Positions 10,276-21,388 are shown, counted from the stretch's first letter. The stretch: 64,000 nucleotides of DNA from Thereva unica (GCA_949987705.1 OX465282.1:81332070-81396069); one strand, 5' to 3'. Made by a program: numbers and translations. Notes: a model not told the origin generated them from the letters alone.

Positions 10276-11359
10276 AATATTTTTGCTTTGCGACCAATTT
10301 ACAGACAATACTAACAAATATTTGTTAATGGTTCATGTAATATATTTTATTTTTACGTTTCGACTCTATGTGTGAGTCCCCATCAGAATTCTACAAATAA
10401 ATAAAAACAATACAAATAAAAAACAGAAATGTCAAAAATCTCAAAAAGCAAATTCACATGACCAATTTTGGTGGGGAACCAAGTGATTAAACAAAAATAA
10501 TACAATTCTGACCTGATTTCCAAGATGAAGTAGTTTGCCTATGTTATTAATAAAACCAAAGTATTTTTTGTTGACTTAATATGCAGCATCTCAGATATAT
10601 TTCTCCTGTGCCAATGAGCCTCGCGATCCAAAATTTGGCAGCTATCCCATTTCATGTCATGTCCCGCACAAACCCTGTGTTCTGAAATCACATTATATTT
10701 GTCCCTTGATTGTCTGATGTTATTTTTATGTTCTCTAACCCTTGTTTCGAGTGCCCTGTAGGTTTGTCCAATATAAGATTTGACACTTTGAATAGACAAG
10801 TTGACACTGAAAAATTAAATAAGATATATGACAGAATTCTTTGCAGTAAATAAAGCACATCTCAGTATATTTCTTTTTTCTCCCACACCTGATGAGCCTC
10901 ACACATCCAAATACTTTCTTTCTTTCTTTCGTTTCTTACACACACATAGTAATTTCTTATTAGTTTTGCTCCAGCGTCGAAACAGCTTGCAGCAAAATTA
11001 CACTTTTTACATTTTGACAAAAACTACACGTTGGATATCCATGTTTTTAAAATTTTTTCAAAAATTTTTTTTTAAATTGTTTTTATTAATAACATTGGCA
11101 AACTACTTCATCTTGGAAATCAGGTCAGAATTGTATTATTTTTTGACATTGACTTTTTGACATTTTTGACATTTCTGTTTTTTATTTGTATTGTTTTTAT
11201 TTATTTGTAGAATTCTGATGAGGACTCACACATAGAGTCGAAACGTAAAAATAAAATATATTACATGAACCATTAACACATATTTGTTAGTATTGTCTGT
11301 AAATTGGTCGCAAAGCAAAAATATTTTTGAAATATGTATACAGACGTAAACATAACACG
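10276..11359 (-). mobile_element. Penelope-like element fragment in inverted arrangement
   Basis: Inserted in the gypsy LTR and flanked by a duplicated A/T-rich target of about 13-15 bp (AATAAAATTATA core at 10262 and 11361). The ends are an inverted repeat: roughly 10276-10550 is complementary to 11085-11355 (for example GACTCTATGTGTGAG against CTCACACATAGAGTC). The middle holds a GIY-YIG domain on the minus strand. Inverted or tandem partial copies with variable target duplications are known for Penelope-like elements. No RT domain is present, so the copy is strongly truncated. Confidence 0.82.
10539..10799 (-). pseudogene. Penelope GIY-YIG endonuclease domain (partial)
   Basis: The peptide contains SYIGQTYRALETRVREH, SEHRVCAGHDMKWD and QILDREAHWHRR, the characteristic C-terminal GIY-YIG endonuclease module of Penelope-like elements. 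The catalytic Arg (ETRVREH) and the Glu-containing LDRE region are visible, but the GIY part is missing at the N-terminus. The frame ends near 10539. The RT that normally precedes this domain is absent. In intact elements this domain nicks target DNA. Confidence 0.85.
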
Positions 11360-11683
11360 AAATAAAATTATAAACTTTATTAAAATGAATGAAGAGTGAA
11401 AATTATACGGTTTATTCCGCGGTCAAGTCAGAACTGATCTTAGTTGTAATTATTCTCTTATGCTAAGGTACCTATAAATACGAAAGATCAGCAGATTTCT
11501 ATCTAATTTCCTAGAATTTAGTCTCGCAAGTGATTTAAGATCACATGGAGGAAAATGTGTGTGAAATGTTTAGTCAACAAACATTGTAGAGTAAGAAATA
11601 TGATTCTAAAGGAATTTTTGTGGGAAAGGAAGTTAGTTATCCTATTTCGGTTAAAAGCGAATTATTTGGATATATAACTTGCG

Positions 11684-12918
11684 CTCCAAGTCGAAGGTTA
11701 TTACTGTTAAGGATTCATCATCCTTAACTCCAGCTTTATAAACATTAAGTATATCTCGCACCTTTTTAGCTAATGTAATATGTTCGTCTTTTTGGGCTCT
11801 CATGGTCAGGCACTTTTCTAAATCTTCTTCCGCATTTATGGCTACTTCTAACATGTCACAAGTTTTACATGTGTCTAACTTCGGCACCTAAAAGTGCAGA
11901 TTGAATTCTGTCGTAAATACTTTTTTATAAATATTGTTTTTTAAAATTGGCTTTTCCTCTAATTGGCATTTTTCTTTGAAAAGTTCATACATTTATTCAT
12001 GGATAGTTCCGGTGACAAGTACTGACGTGTAGATCTTCTTTCGCCCTAATGGCTTCTATACTTTGGAAATGTGTTAATGTGGTCTCGGACCCATGTTAAT
12101 TTTTATTCAGAGATCTTGTTTGAAGGTGTTTTTCGTCCTCTCTTGTCAGGTTCTGGTATTGCTGAAACGAGAACTTTCTTGCGAAGCGCTGTTAGTTATT
12201 TGGACCACTTTTAAAAAGAAATTTTTACACACTCGTTTGTTACAAAGTATGAACTGTCTGGTCAAATTTTTATGACTAGGTTCTTGATTAGAACGCCCGG
12301 TTCTACGTCGTTTAGGAGCTGTAATTTGTACAGCACCACATAACCAAGCCGTTTGAGCATCCCATGAATGAAATTTATAATAATTCTCATGTATCATCTT
12401 TTGATTTTCTGCAGGAACTTGTTCACTACATTTAAATCGGCAATTACAAAAGACCGGCGCGAATACTTTTGCTGCCACGGTGTTACCTTTTACATTGGTG
12501 TATTGAAGCCCTGCATTTCTTCTGTGTTTTCTTATTTGTTTTTTCCATGTATCAACATTTCGAACGCGTTTTCTTCCTGTAATACCCTCATCAGCTTCTG
12601 TATCATTTACATCTCCTAAATTACTAATAGTACCAGACCAAGTAGACTGTCCTAGTTCTTGAAGAGTATCTTTAAGTAGGTAATTATTAAGTCTCTAATA
12701 AACATAAGCGGAAGTCGAATTAATTTCAAAACAATTTCCACAAAATAATAAAATTACACACATTCTGATTCATCACTGAGGGATTCAGTCGGCTGGTCCG
12801 GGTGGTATGATGAATGATCGCTAGAAAAATCCTGATTACTTTCGGAATCTCTTGAAGAAGTGCGTGTCAGCAACTTAACAATACTTGCTGCTCTCATGCG
12901 TCGGTTTCTGTTGTCCAT
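11684..12918 (-). pseudogene. SDNC-family (DUF7869-like) gene copy 1, truncated by gypsy
   Basis: Minus-strand gene. The first exon starts at ATG 12918 (MDNRNRRMRAASIVK) and is Ser/Asp rich; it appears to end at a GT donor near 12770. A long exon follows (about 12695 downward) with CNCRFKCSEQVPAENQ, KRVCKNFFLKVVQIT and, near 11880, PKLDTCKTCDMLE. The same block order occurs in the copy at 16516-18721. There are in-frame stops near 12100, 12047 and 11891. The gene is cut at 11683 by the gypsy LTR before the SDNC motif; the rest should lie beyond the far end of the gypsy element, outside the window. I believe the family is catalogued as DUF7869 but am not certain; its function is unknown to me. 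Confidence 0.72.
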
Positions 12919-14331
12919 TTTTGAACACTTTTCGATTGCGAATTTACATTAACAAATAAACGCAATGTTTAACTAGTGGACAGATACATTAAAACTACGA
13001 CACCTAACAGTAATAACAAAACAGACAGTAACAACAGAAGAATTAAAATAAATAGATTAATATTGTATACTTGCAGTGCATAGCAAACGTCGCTTACCAA
13101 CCTATGGTGCTAGCATAGTACTGCCATTTTTATTATTTTCTTTCACATTCCATTTTCTTGAAAATCAAAGTAATTTAGGTACTTGGATCACTTTGGTTTT
13201 CTTAAAAATAAAAACCGTGCTGCTTTGTCACTTGGATCAGTATGGCAAACTATCTTTTTGTATATAAGCTTAAGATGTGGCAGATTGAGATTGTATGGGA
13301 ATGAGACGTTATTAATGTGCTTGGATTAGTATGGCATGAACGATTTTATTTTTTTCTGTGCATTCCATTCAAAAAGTAAATATTGACAAAAATGTCGCTT
13401 GGATCACTATGGTTCTCCCTTACACATTTATCCTCAAATTCATCGACATCACTGGCCACCTCGAGTAGAACCAGATGTTGACGTGACAAGTCAAACTAAA
13501 TGTTGACTGATAAGTTAATTAATTTTGAGATGACAGGAAAGCAAAGTATTCTACATATGGCAGTTCTAACACTATAAAAATTATAGTGAAAGTTATCAAA
13601 AGCTCGCCTACTAGAATATTAGAGCAAGCTTGAATCAAGGAAACAGTATAAAAGGCGAATTCCAGGACATACAAATCATTCTTTACCTACAAGTGGGATT
13701 CACCACACCTGGTAAGGAATCCAACAGATAGGGGTAGATACGGTTTGGGATTTACCAAATTGTAACAGAGGTTTAGAGACAAGAATTAACAGCAAGATTA
13801 CGCGTTTCCATATTTATAATTTCATTGTTCGATTATTAGTGTTTTCTTAATAAATAACAACCGTTCCATTTAATCTTATATATTAATAGGCAAACAAAAA
13901 GTTTGTACACGCTAAGGCTTTTTTGTTCGTGGACCGATTTCGTTTAAATTTTCAGAAAATGTTCTTTTAATGGCATAGTTTTGTAATAAGGAATTTCAAC
14001 GAAATCGATTCACGAATAAAAAAGTTATAGCGATTTTAATTTTTCGGATTTTAAAAAGCCGTTGGAAAATTTGAATTTTTTGTGAGCATCAACGTAGAGC
14101 TGAGTAGCCTACGATTGACACAAATGCCGTTTCAGTGAAGCGAATGAGAAACAGAGAAAAACAAGCGTTTGGCGGCATAACTGACATAAAAAAACTCGGT
14201 CACTTGTGCGTGCATTTTTTTATACTCTTTTGTGTATAGTATTATTGAGTTGTATTGTGTAAGGGGCTGCCGTTCGTTTTTTGGCGAATGCCTTTAGAAA
14301 TTTTAATTGATTCATTGCACCTTTAGAAATT
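12919..14331. other. non-coding interval with a degenerate 4-copy motif and LTR-like promoter
   Basis: No gene is recognisable. A motif close to CTTGGATCACTATGG recurs four times in the same orientation near 13182, 13230, 13320 and 13398. Around 13500-13870 there is a TGTTGAC start, a TATAAAAGG box near 13648 and an AATAAA-type signal near 13847, which together resemble a solo LTR. I could not find both ends or a target duplication. The stretch 13880-14330 is AT-rich repeat-like sequence. Confidence 0.4.
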
Positions 14332-14700
14332 TTGACTGATTCTTTTAAATGTGCTTTGAATGTTATTCCGGTTAATTTTGATTCGTTTTCGTGTGGTTCT
14401 TTTAATATGAGTTGTCATTTTTGTCGTGCCAAACATTTTCTGACTGAAGTAACTTTACGTAATACTGAGGCATTTTCTTTGTGTTGTCATAAAGGCAAAG
14501 TTAATCTACCTCCACTTTCTCAATATTACTTTTTCAATAATTTTTTTGAAGGATTAACTTCGAATGAAAGTGGTATTAAAAGTCGTTCTAAAATTTTTTT
14601 TGCAAATATTCGTTCGTATAATGCTGCCTTTGCAATGATTAGCTCTGAGTGTAATTTGTCAAATGACACTGTAAATGGCATTTATCATTTTACCACATAG
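14332..14700 (+). pseudogene. Helitron Rep/helicase N-terminal fragment
   Basis: The peptide reads CHFCRAKHFLTE then CCHKGKVNLPPLSQY, and later RSYNAAFAMIS and IYHFTT. This is the zinc-finger-like N-terminal region found in animal Helitron transposases. The frame stops just after IYHFTT, where intact proteins continue with HGQVYHR-type sequence, and no Rep HUH or helicase motifs follow. It is an isolated fragment. Confidence 0.82.
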
Positions 14701-15115
14701 CCAAGCAAGACGTCATGGATGCGATTAAAAAAATCCTGGGAAATTTTAGATGCTCTGGAGCGACAATGGAAATGTTTCATAGTAATTAAAAATTCGCCAT
14801 TGCGAATAATTTTTTTTTTTAAATAAAAATATTTAAATTGAATTTAAATTCGAACAAATCGAGAATTTTATATATTTATTGGTTTTGTGACCGAATTTCG
14901 GTAACGGGGATCCCAACTAGTATCTTTTATTTCATCAAGATCAAATCATACTTACCAACACAAATAGTGTTTATCCGTAAAAAGATAAGCCACACGCAAA
15001 AACATTGGTCCTTCGAGCCGGATCTGGCCAGCAACTTATCATCAACAAAAGCAATCAACTTGGGTGGCCAGTGATCACAAGACTATTTTCGTGAATCAAC
15101 TTACAAGAAGCGAAA

Positions 15116-15940
15116 ATGGCCGAACTAAGCAAATTGAAGAAGCAACGGGCTTATATTATTTCAACCATAACAATTTTAAGAAATATTCTCGACAAATGGG
15201 ATACAGACGCGACCAATCGCAACATTTACCTAGTGAAAACAACCCTTGATACGATGGAAAAGGCTTTTGAGAAGTTTGAAGAACTACAAACTAACATAGA
15301 AGAAATTGATGAAACGGAAGAAGGTCGTCGTGTTGAAATTTTTGAGAGTTATAATTTGGAAAAAAGTCGAGTACTACAAATACAGGAGCAATATGTAGAG
15401 AAAATCAATAACGCTGAAACATCATCAGGTTCATCTGTACATAAAATCAATAATTCTGCATTGATTTTACCACCGATCCCATTACCGACTTTCGATGGAA
15501 CGGTCGAAAAATGGGCTTCATTTTATAGTCTCTCTAGTACGCTCATTGACCAAGAAGATTTGCCAGAAGTAAAGAAATTACAGTATCTGCGCTTATCTCT
15601 TACAGGAAGAGCTGCTAAAGTAATAGAAGCTTTAGAGACTAATGAAGAAAATTACAAAACCGCCTTGAATATTTTGAAAGAAAAATTCGAATGTACAAGT
15701 AGAACATTGCGTCGCCATTGGGCAAAATTGCGAGAATATCCGAAGCTACAAAAGGATACACCTTCGGCTATAAACAGTTTAGTTGACACTTTCCAACAGC
15801 ATACTAGAGCCTTAGAAAATTTAAAGGCACCAGTGTCTCATTGGGACATACCGTTAATTGATTTAATATTATCGAAATTGAACACTAACACGGTATTACA
15901 ATGGGAATTGTCGTTTACTGGGAAGGGAATGCCTTCATAT
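15116..15940 (+). pseudogene. BEL/Pao gag fragment
   Basis: Starts at ATG 15116. An N-terminal coiled-coil-like region is followed by a DUF1759-type gag: PLPTFDGTVEKWASF, LQYLRLSLTGRAAKVIEAL, then ALNILKEKFE. The leader at about 15010-15025 carries CCTTCGAGCCGGAT, which I associate with BEL leaders. About 275 residues are intact. The gag ends around 15940, where the sequence changes to a Helentron endonuclease remnant in another frame. No knuckles, protease or RT follow, and I see no flanking LTR pair. Confidence 0.85.
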
Positions 15941-15944
15941 ATCG

Positions 15945-16260
15945 ATTCATATATCTTCATATGGAATTGCATAACAGGCAGTATGTGCATCCGATCATGC
16001 AAGTTGATACCAATGTACCAATTCTTCTTTGTGGCGACTTCAACACAAACGTGAAAAATGATGATACATTCCTCAAATTCATGGAGGATATGTACAATCT
16101 CGAATGCACATCAGATGTTACTAAGTCAACAACGCTGAGAGGAACAATCCTCGATTTGACTTTTTCAAGGCACATTACACTTGAAACACTCCCATTCATT
16201 TCATACTTTTCCTATCATCGACCTATCCTTAACAGAATAACGCAGATTGCAAGAAGTTAA
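15945..16260 (+). pseudogene. Helentron EEP endonuclease C-terminal fragment
   Basis: In frame with the stop at 16258-16260 the peptide contains VPILLCGDFNTN, the metal-binding GDFN motif of the endonuclease/exonuclease/phosphatase fold, then ILDLTFSRHI and ISYFSYHRPIL. The same order occurs in the repeat copies at 18901 and 24001 (GDFNINF, IDAVFSRHL, VSYFSYHKPII). This C-terminal endonuclease is typical of the Helentron branch of Helitrons. It lacks the helicase that should precede it and abuts the BEL gag fragment. Confidence 0.82.
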
Positions 16261-16515
16261 ATATCAGACATGTATAAAAGCTGTAAATGAATTTGTTACT
16301 ACACATTGTTACTTGTAAATAATCTGTTCATTAAAGTAATAAACATATTTGAATCCATTAGTGCAAATAAAAGCTAATTTATCAATCAAAATGAATATTT
16401 CATTTCACTCCTTTTTGTATCCATACAAAATAATGATAGTTTATTATAAATGATTCAATTTTATTCATAAAAGTATGCAATCATTTCATCAATGTTTTCT
16501 CATGACGTTGTCACG

Positions 16516-18721
16516 TTAAACTATCGTCCGTAAACCCGCTTTACAGACAACAAATTTTATAACGTCTAGCTTTTTTCTCGTGTTTACAATCTCTATTCTA
16601 TGGAACTCAGGCTGCGAATATGAAGTCTTATAAAGTAGGGAACTTGGATTTTGTTTTTCCAATTTAAGCACTCGTATCTCTGTTAATTTTAAATTATGTG
16701 GGATATTTATGAAGAGATCAGCAGCTAAGCCTTTAAGATCTAAGATGCCCTTATGGCAAAATTCTTCTACTGTATATGGAATGCCGGTTATCTTTGCGCC
16801 ACGTATGATACACGCATATTGATCGGGGGTATATATGGGGCTACCTTTTTTATATTTTTTAATTTCCCTTTCAATAGTATGAACACTGTCGCCTTCACTT
16901 TGACTATGCCCACTAATGAAAAATTTATGGGTTATTGATTTAACATTCAGCGAAAATAGGGCAATCATGTACAAAGTAATGATAAATTTGTTTTTATTTT
17001 GCCCGCAACAGTTATCCGAGTAAAATATTACATTAAACTCTTCATCAGTTCTGTTGTGCTCTTCAGATATTTTTTTTAAATAGTTGAAGATGCAAGAGCC
17101 AATTTCGTTGGCCCCTCTCTGTGCCTCTCCTTCGTGCCATAAATAACAGGTACCTTTATTCCTTTTTATATCGTATAAGGTGAAATTAAGCACGTTAAGT
17201 TTCGAGACATAGTAAAACGAAGAAGCGTCACCAGTAGGACATGGAAGCACTGCTTGCATATCGTACACTATTACGTTAGTGAGGTTATCGCTATTTTTGT
17301 CTCTTTCTTTTTCTGCCCTGCTTAAATGTTTTTCCATAATATGCGTCTCATATTTTTCTCTTATTACATCTTTCTCCGCTTCACCGCAATTTTTATATTG
17401 CAAACATAGTTCATACTGGTCCTTTTTAGGTAAGTGGAACGCAATGTTAAACTGTTCATTAAAAATTTTGCAATACATAATGTAATTTCCCGCAGGTGCA
17501 TTTTGTTCCTCACAAATTTTTTTATAGTCGCAATGTAAATCTGCCAATGTTTTATTGCCCTCTGTGTATTCTTTTTTTGTATGAGAGCGGCAATAATGGC
17601 TTTTGACTCGCGGAATGGATTGAATGTGGTTCCTTATACCATTTGTTATGTTCTCGTCAACTTTGTGGTGATTTCCATGTTTTCCCCGCCGATCACTTTC
17701 TACTACTTTTCCGCTTTTGCAAAACTTCTGTTTTTTTATAACTGTTTGTATTATTCTATTGTTTATAGCCAAAGTGGCCATAAAAAATTGTTTGCAAACA
17801 CGAATGTCTTTATTATCAACTACAAAATAGTATGCGTTATTAGGTAGTCGCGGATTTTGGACATTACTATATTTATATTTTGATTCAACCGTTTTCATAT
17901 TTGAAGATATAAATTCCCTTTGCTTTTCGATATTACCTAATTGCCAGAAATCTTCAAATATTTTAATTCGTTGGTCTTATTTTACATTTTCGGAACATTG
18001 GAATTTACATTTATTACCGCATGCAGGTAAAAGTGTTTTGGCTGGACGTTCTTTTTTCTCTTTTGTTTTAGTACCGTCTGGATTTTTTACAATACTTGAA
18101 GATACATAACTTTTACCTCTATTTCTAAGACTTTTGGCTACGTTTTTTTGCCAAGTTTCGGGGTTTAGCTTTCTTTTTTAACCGATCTTCTCCTCGGTAC
18201 ATGGGTTTTTAATTTTTCTTGATTTAGTTTTTGTTTCAATATTCTCTTCGTTTTCCTTATCTGGAGATAGATAGGTAGGATCTTTAACGCTATCATCTGA
18301 ACTATAAGGGTCCCTTTCGGTGTCAGATGATGAGGTGAGATATGATGACAAATCTGAGGTGCAAGATGATGACGAACTCGAGGAAGATGAAATTCTAGTT
18401 TGACTTTTGTTACCTAACAGAAAATATTTTTGTGTATACTTAATATAATGATCTTAAAATATCGACATTAAACGTACCAATAATATTTGCATAGCGTAAA
18501 ATGTTAGCTTGAAGCCCTGGCTGAAGCTTTGGTTCAATAAGGGTGCGTGCAATATCCTTATTATTTTGTGATAGGTCCGAGGTTGTATCGGGGGATTTCT
18601 CAGAAATGTTGGGCATTACCGGCCGATCAAAATTTTTGTTAAAATTTTCAGCCACATTACTTAATTCTGGAGATTCTTGATATTGGGCTTCTGTAATAAT
18701 GCAGGAAAAATTATAAGGCAT
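16516..18721 (-). pseudogene. SDNC-family (DUF7869-like) gene copy 2
   Basis: Minus strand. A first exon starts at 18721 (MPYNFSCIITEAQ) and ends at a GGTACGT donor near 18479. The next exon begins near 18416 with a Ser-rich acidic stretch. Then come a basic part with GNKCKFQCSENV, the repeated block DIRVCKQFFMATLAIN, and PKKDQYELC. The distal part has YSDNCCGQNKNKF followed by HKFFISGHSQSEGDSVHTIE, resembling an RNase-H-like catalytic core. The C-terminus ends at 16516. Two in-frame stops lie near 18181 and 17975; from 17898 down 460 codons are open. I believe this is the DUF7869 family but do not know its activity. It could be a domesticated or decayed transposase. Confidence 0.72.
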
Positions 18722-18900
18722 AATTTTTTAAGTTGTTTTATGGTCTCTATTAATTAATTAAAAAAACAAAGAGGTGTCAAGGGACACCGGGATGGAACGA
18801 AGTTCCTTTCGATTAATTAGTGAAGGAATTGTAATAAAAATTTTGTTTTTAAGTTATAATACTATTTTTTTATTATTAAAAAATATAATGTAATAAAAAC

Positions 18901-19340
18901 TTAATCAGTAAGCTCAATTTTAGTAATAATTGGCTTGTGGTAACTGAAGTAGGAAACATATGTTTGGGATTCTATTTTATTTAAATGTCTTGAAAAAACT
19001 GCATCAATGGTGGTATTATATTTTGTTGTTGATTCTGCTGGATTGTTTATTCTTAAATCAAATTCTTCCTCTAGAAACTGTAGTAATGGTTTTGATTTTT
19101 CATTACTGAAGTTGATGTTAAAATCACCGGCCAAAATGAGTGGAACTTTATCTAAATTTTTGTTGTATCTGCTAAGTGTTCGAGATACATCTTTAGAATA
19201 CTCTAGCAGTGCTCGATGAATGAACTCCTGAATATCTATTAATTTGTTATTTGGTGAGACATATATGACTGCCATGATTAAGGTAACGCCGTTTTCCATT
19301 ACACACTCTGCTGCACATAAATCTGCAACACTTGTACTTG
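18901..19340 (-). pseudogene. Helentron EEP endonuclease tail in repeat copy 1
   Basis: About 146 residues from 19340 down to the TAA at 18901: an Ala/Cys-containing start, then VTLIMAVIYVSPNNK, LILAGDFNINF, IDAVFSRHL and YVSYFSYHKPII. GDFN is the metal-binding motif of the endonuclease fold, and the terminal SYHKPI is seen in Helentron proteins. Upstream the frame runs on through the 9-bp repeat as an artificial Phe/Val polypeptide. There is no helicase or Rep domain, so the copy cannot move by itself. Confidence 0.85.
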
Positions 19341-20082
19341 CAACAAAAGCAACAAAAACAAAAAAACAAAAAAAAACAACAAAAACAACAAAAGCAACAA
19401 AAACAACAAAAACACCAAAAACAACAAAAGCAACAAAAACAACAAAAACATCAAAAACAACAAAAACAGCAAAAACAACAAAAATAACAAAAACAACAAA
19501 AACAACAAAAATAACAAAAACAACAAAAATAACAAAAACAACAAAAACAACAAAAGCAACAAAAACAGAAACAACATAAACATCAAAAACAACAAAAATA
19601 ACAAAAATAACAAAAACAACAAAAACAACAAAAATAACAAAAACAACAAAAACAACAAAAGCAACAAAAGCAACAAAAACCACAAAAACAACAAAAGCAA
19701 CAAAAACATCAAAAACAGCAGAAATAACAAAAACAACAAAACAACAAAAACAACAAAAACGACAAAAGCAACAAAAACAACAAAAACAACAAAAACAACA
19801 GAAACAGCAAACACAACAAAAATAACAAAGACAACAAAACAACAAAAACAACAAAAATAACAAAAACAACAAAAACAACAAAAACAACAAAAACAACAAA
19901 AACAACTAAAATAACAAAAACAACAAAAACAACAAAAACAACAAAAACAACAAAAACAACAAAAACATCAAAAACAACAAAAACAGCAAAAACAACAAAA
20001 ATAACAAAAACAACAAAAACAACAAAAATAACAAAAACAACAAAAATAACAAAAACAACAAAAACAACAAAACAAAAACAAC
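19341..20082. repeat. 9-bp tandem repeat CAACAAAAA, about 740 bp
   Basis: The unit is CAACAAAAA with scattered variants (CAAAAGCAA, CATCAAAAA, AATAACAAA). Because neither the unit nor its complement contains a stop codon, all six frames are open. The long FVVF, FLLF, FCCF and KTTK peptides predicted here are artefacts. Confidence 0.97.
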
Positions 20083-20309
20083 CTGTATACACTCAAAAAA
20101 ATAATCGTCGCTACACCACACTGTACAATGCGAAATAGAAAGACGAAACGAAAATAACTGGCTTGCTTTCTATGAGAGAGAGAGACAGACAGGGAAACAT
20201 GCGCACGCTGCACGGCACAACTATACCAAAAAGTGTCGTTACAACTTTTGGTCTTAATTTTTTCCGTCTAGCCCCCTTTCGCAACGCGCGATAAGGAACT
20301 TCGTTCCAA

Positions 20310-21388
20310 AAACATTAACCCAAATAATCGTTTTGCGTTTCATTATTTTCCGTTATCATTGTTTCTTGGGCATCATTTCCCAACTTGTTGCTTTCAATTC
20401 CTTCCCGAATTACCGGTGTTTTTTCTTCTGAGCGATGCACATTTCCTATTGCTTTATGAAGCATCAGCATTGCACGACTTTTGTAAGAGATCGTTAAGAC
20501 TAAAAGATAGAAACTTTAATTTTATGCAAAGCATAAAATAATTTCAGTTTTGTTGAAAGCTATTCTTAGTTTCTTTTATTACAAAAACATACAAGAAACG
20601 GATTTATCTTTAAAAGAATAAAGTAACATTTAAAAATACAATTCATTATTATTTTAATATTTATCGGAAAAAGAGTTACATTGCAAAAATATGCCTAAGT
20701 CAGGAATGCTTTAAAGTAAAACATTATCTAAAAAATAGCTTCAACTAAGAATAATACCTTGTTTTAAATTAGATAAACTCGTTTATAATATTAACTAATA
20801 AAGTAATAGCGTTACATTTCGATTTAACACTTTATTGAAGACGAATAAACTTCTCAAACATTACTTACCTTCGTAAATAAACTGACACAAACGTGAATAT
20901 CTCAGTTTTCTTCACCAAAGTTAGACAAATTTGATTATTAAAAACGTTCACACACAAACGCCAAGCTTAAACAGAAATGTTTCCGTCTTCTCAGTAAGTG
21001 ATTTATGACATGTGACGACACCAAAGGGATACAATGTTGCCAGCGCTCGGCCAGAAAGCGAAGCGTGCATTTTACATTATTTCCCATAAAATTGAGTTGA
21101 TACATAGAAAACTAAAAAATGTCAAATTTTGAGATGTAACTCTCTTCTTCCGGATGAGCGGTATGTTGCCAGATATGCTTCACGTACCGAAGCCAAACGC
21201 CTTTCTTGCACATTATGTAAGTCAATTATCGTAAGGGCGAAAGGGTGCAACGCGAACGACCTTTATTTCGATTCTTTACAAAGAGGCGGTCTTTCAATTC
21301 CAACGGCAGAGGTTCAAGTTTTATTATTTCATATGTACGCTATTTTTCAAGAAATTACATGGCACAATGATTTAAAAAAAAAACATTA
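20310..21388. other. anonymous interval with possible 5' exons of a minus-strand gene
   Basis: A minus-strand frame from ATG 20470 to the stop at 20315 (51 codons; starts MLMLHKAIGNVH) follows a plausible acceptor near 20505. It stops six bases from the repeat insertion at 20309. Farther up, TTTACGAAG/GTAAGTAA near 20870 looks like a donor. This could be a leading exon of the SDNC-family copy at 18721, with the repeat inserted in an intron; that is a guess. The plus-strand frame at 21129-21389 (RGGLSIPTAEVQVLLF) resembles a transposase C-terminus, but I cannot place it. Confidence 0.35.

Larger units (their letters stand above)
1..11679 (-). mobile_element. Ty3/gypsy LTR retrotransposon, 3' end beyond window
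   Basis: Read on the minus strand the order is LTR (11679-10220), tRNA-Ser primer site, gag, protease, reverse transcriptase, RNase H, integrase, still coding at base 1. The 3' LTR lies outside the window. LTR ends of the AGT type and a 4-bp target duplication (seen on the solo LTR at 51525) suggest the 17.6/297-like group; this is family knowledge, not proof. Two later elements sit inside it: a BEL element at 1581-7318 in the RT/RNase H coding region and a Penelope fragment at 10276-11359 in the LTR. The element itself interrupts the SDNC-family gene that resumes at 11684. It has one nonsense mutation in integrase and homopolymer frameshifts in pol, so it is not currently functional. Confidence 0.9.
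10220..11679 (-). repeat. gypsy 5' LTR split by a Penelope fragment
   Basis: About 375 bp of LTR in two pieces (10220 to about 10275, and about 11360 to 11679). The same LTR occurs uninterrupted as a solo copy at 51525-51931, which shows the insertion point exactly. On the minus strand it begins AGTTATA. The 4 bases TGCG at 11680-11683 are the expected target-duplication copy. Confidence 0.87.
18761..20309 (-). mobile_element. Helentron-derived non-autonomous repeat, copy 1
   Basis: A 1549-bp unit repeated almost base for base at 23861-25409 with unrelated flanks, so it moved as a unit. It contains an endonuclease tail (18901-19340) and a long 9-bp-unit repeat (19341-20082). One end has two small hairpins: GGTGTC/GACACC and GGAAC-GAA-GTTCC. 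The other end finishes with the complement of the second hairpin (GGAACTTCGTTCC). Hairpins near the 3' end, no clear target duplication and an internal microsatellite fit Helentron-derived non-autonomous elements; the assignment is an inference. Confidence 0.8.

Noticed and set aside
18901..20121. Long Phe/Val/Leu/Cys-rich and Thr/Lys-rich proteins in several frames, repeated at 24001-25221
   Set aside because: They are translations of a 9-bp simple repeat lacking stops in every frame; only the part below 19340 (and 24440) is a real domain.
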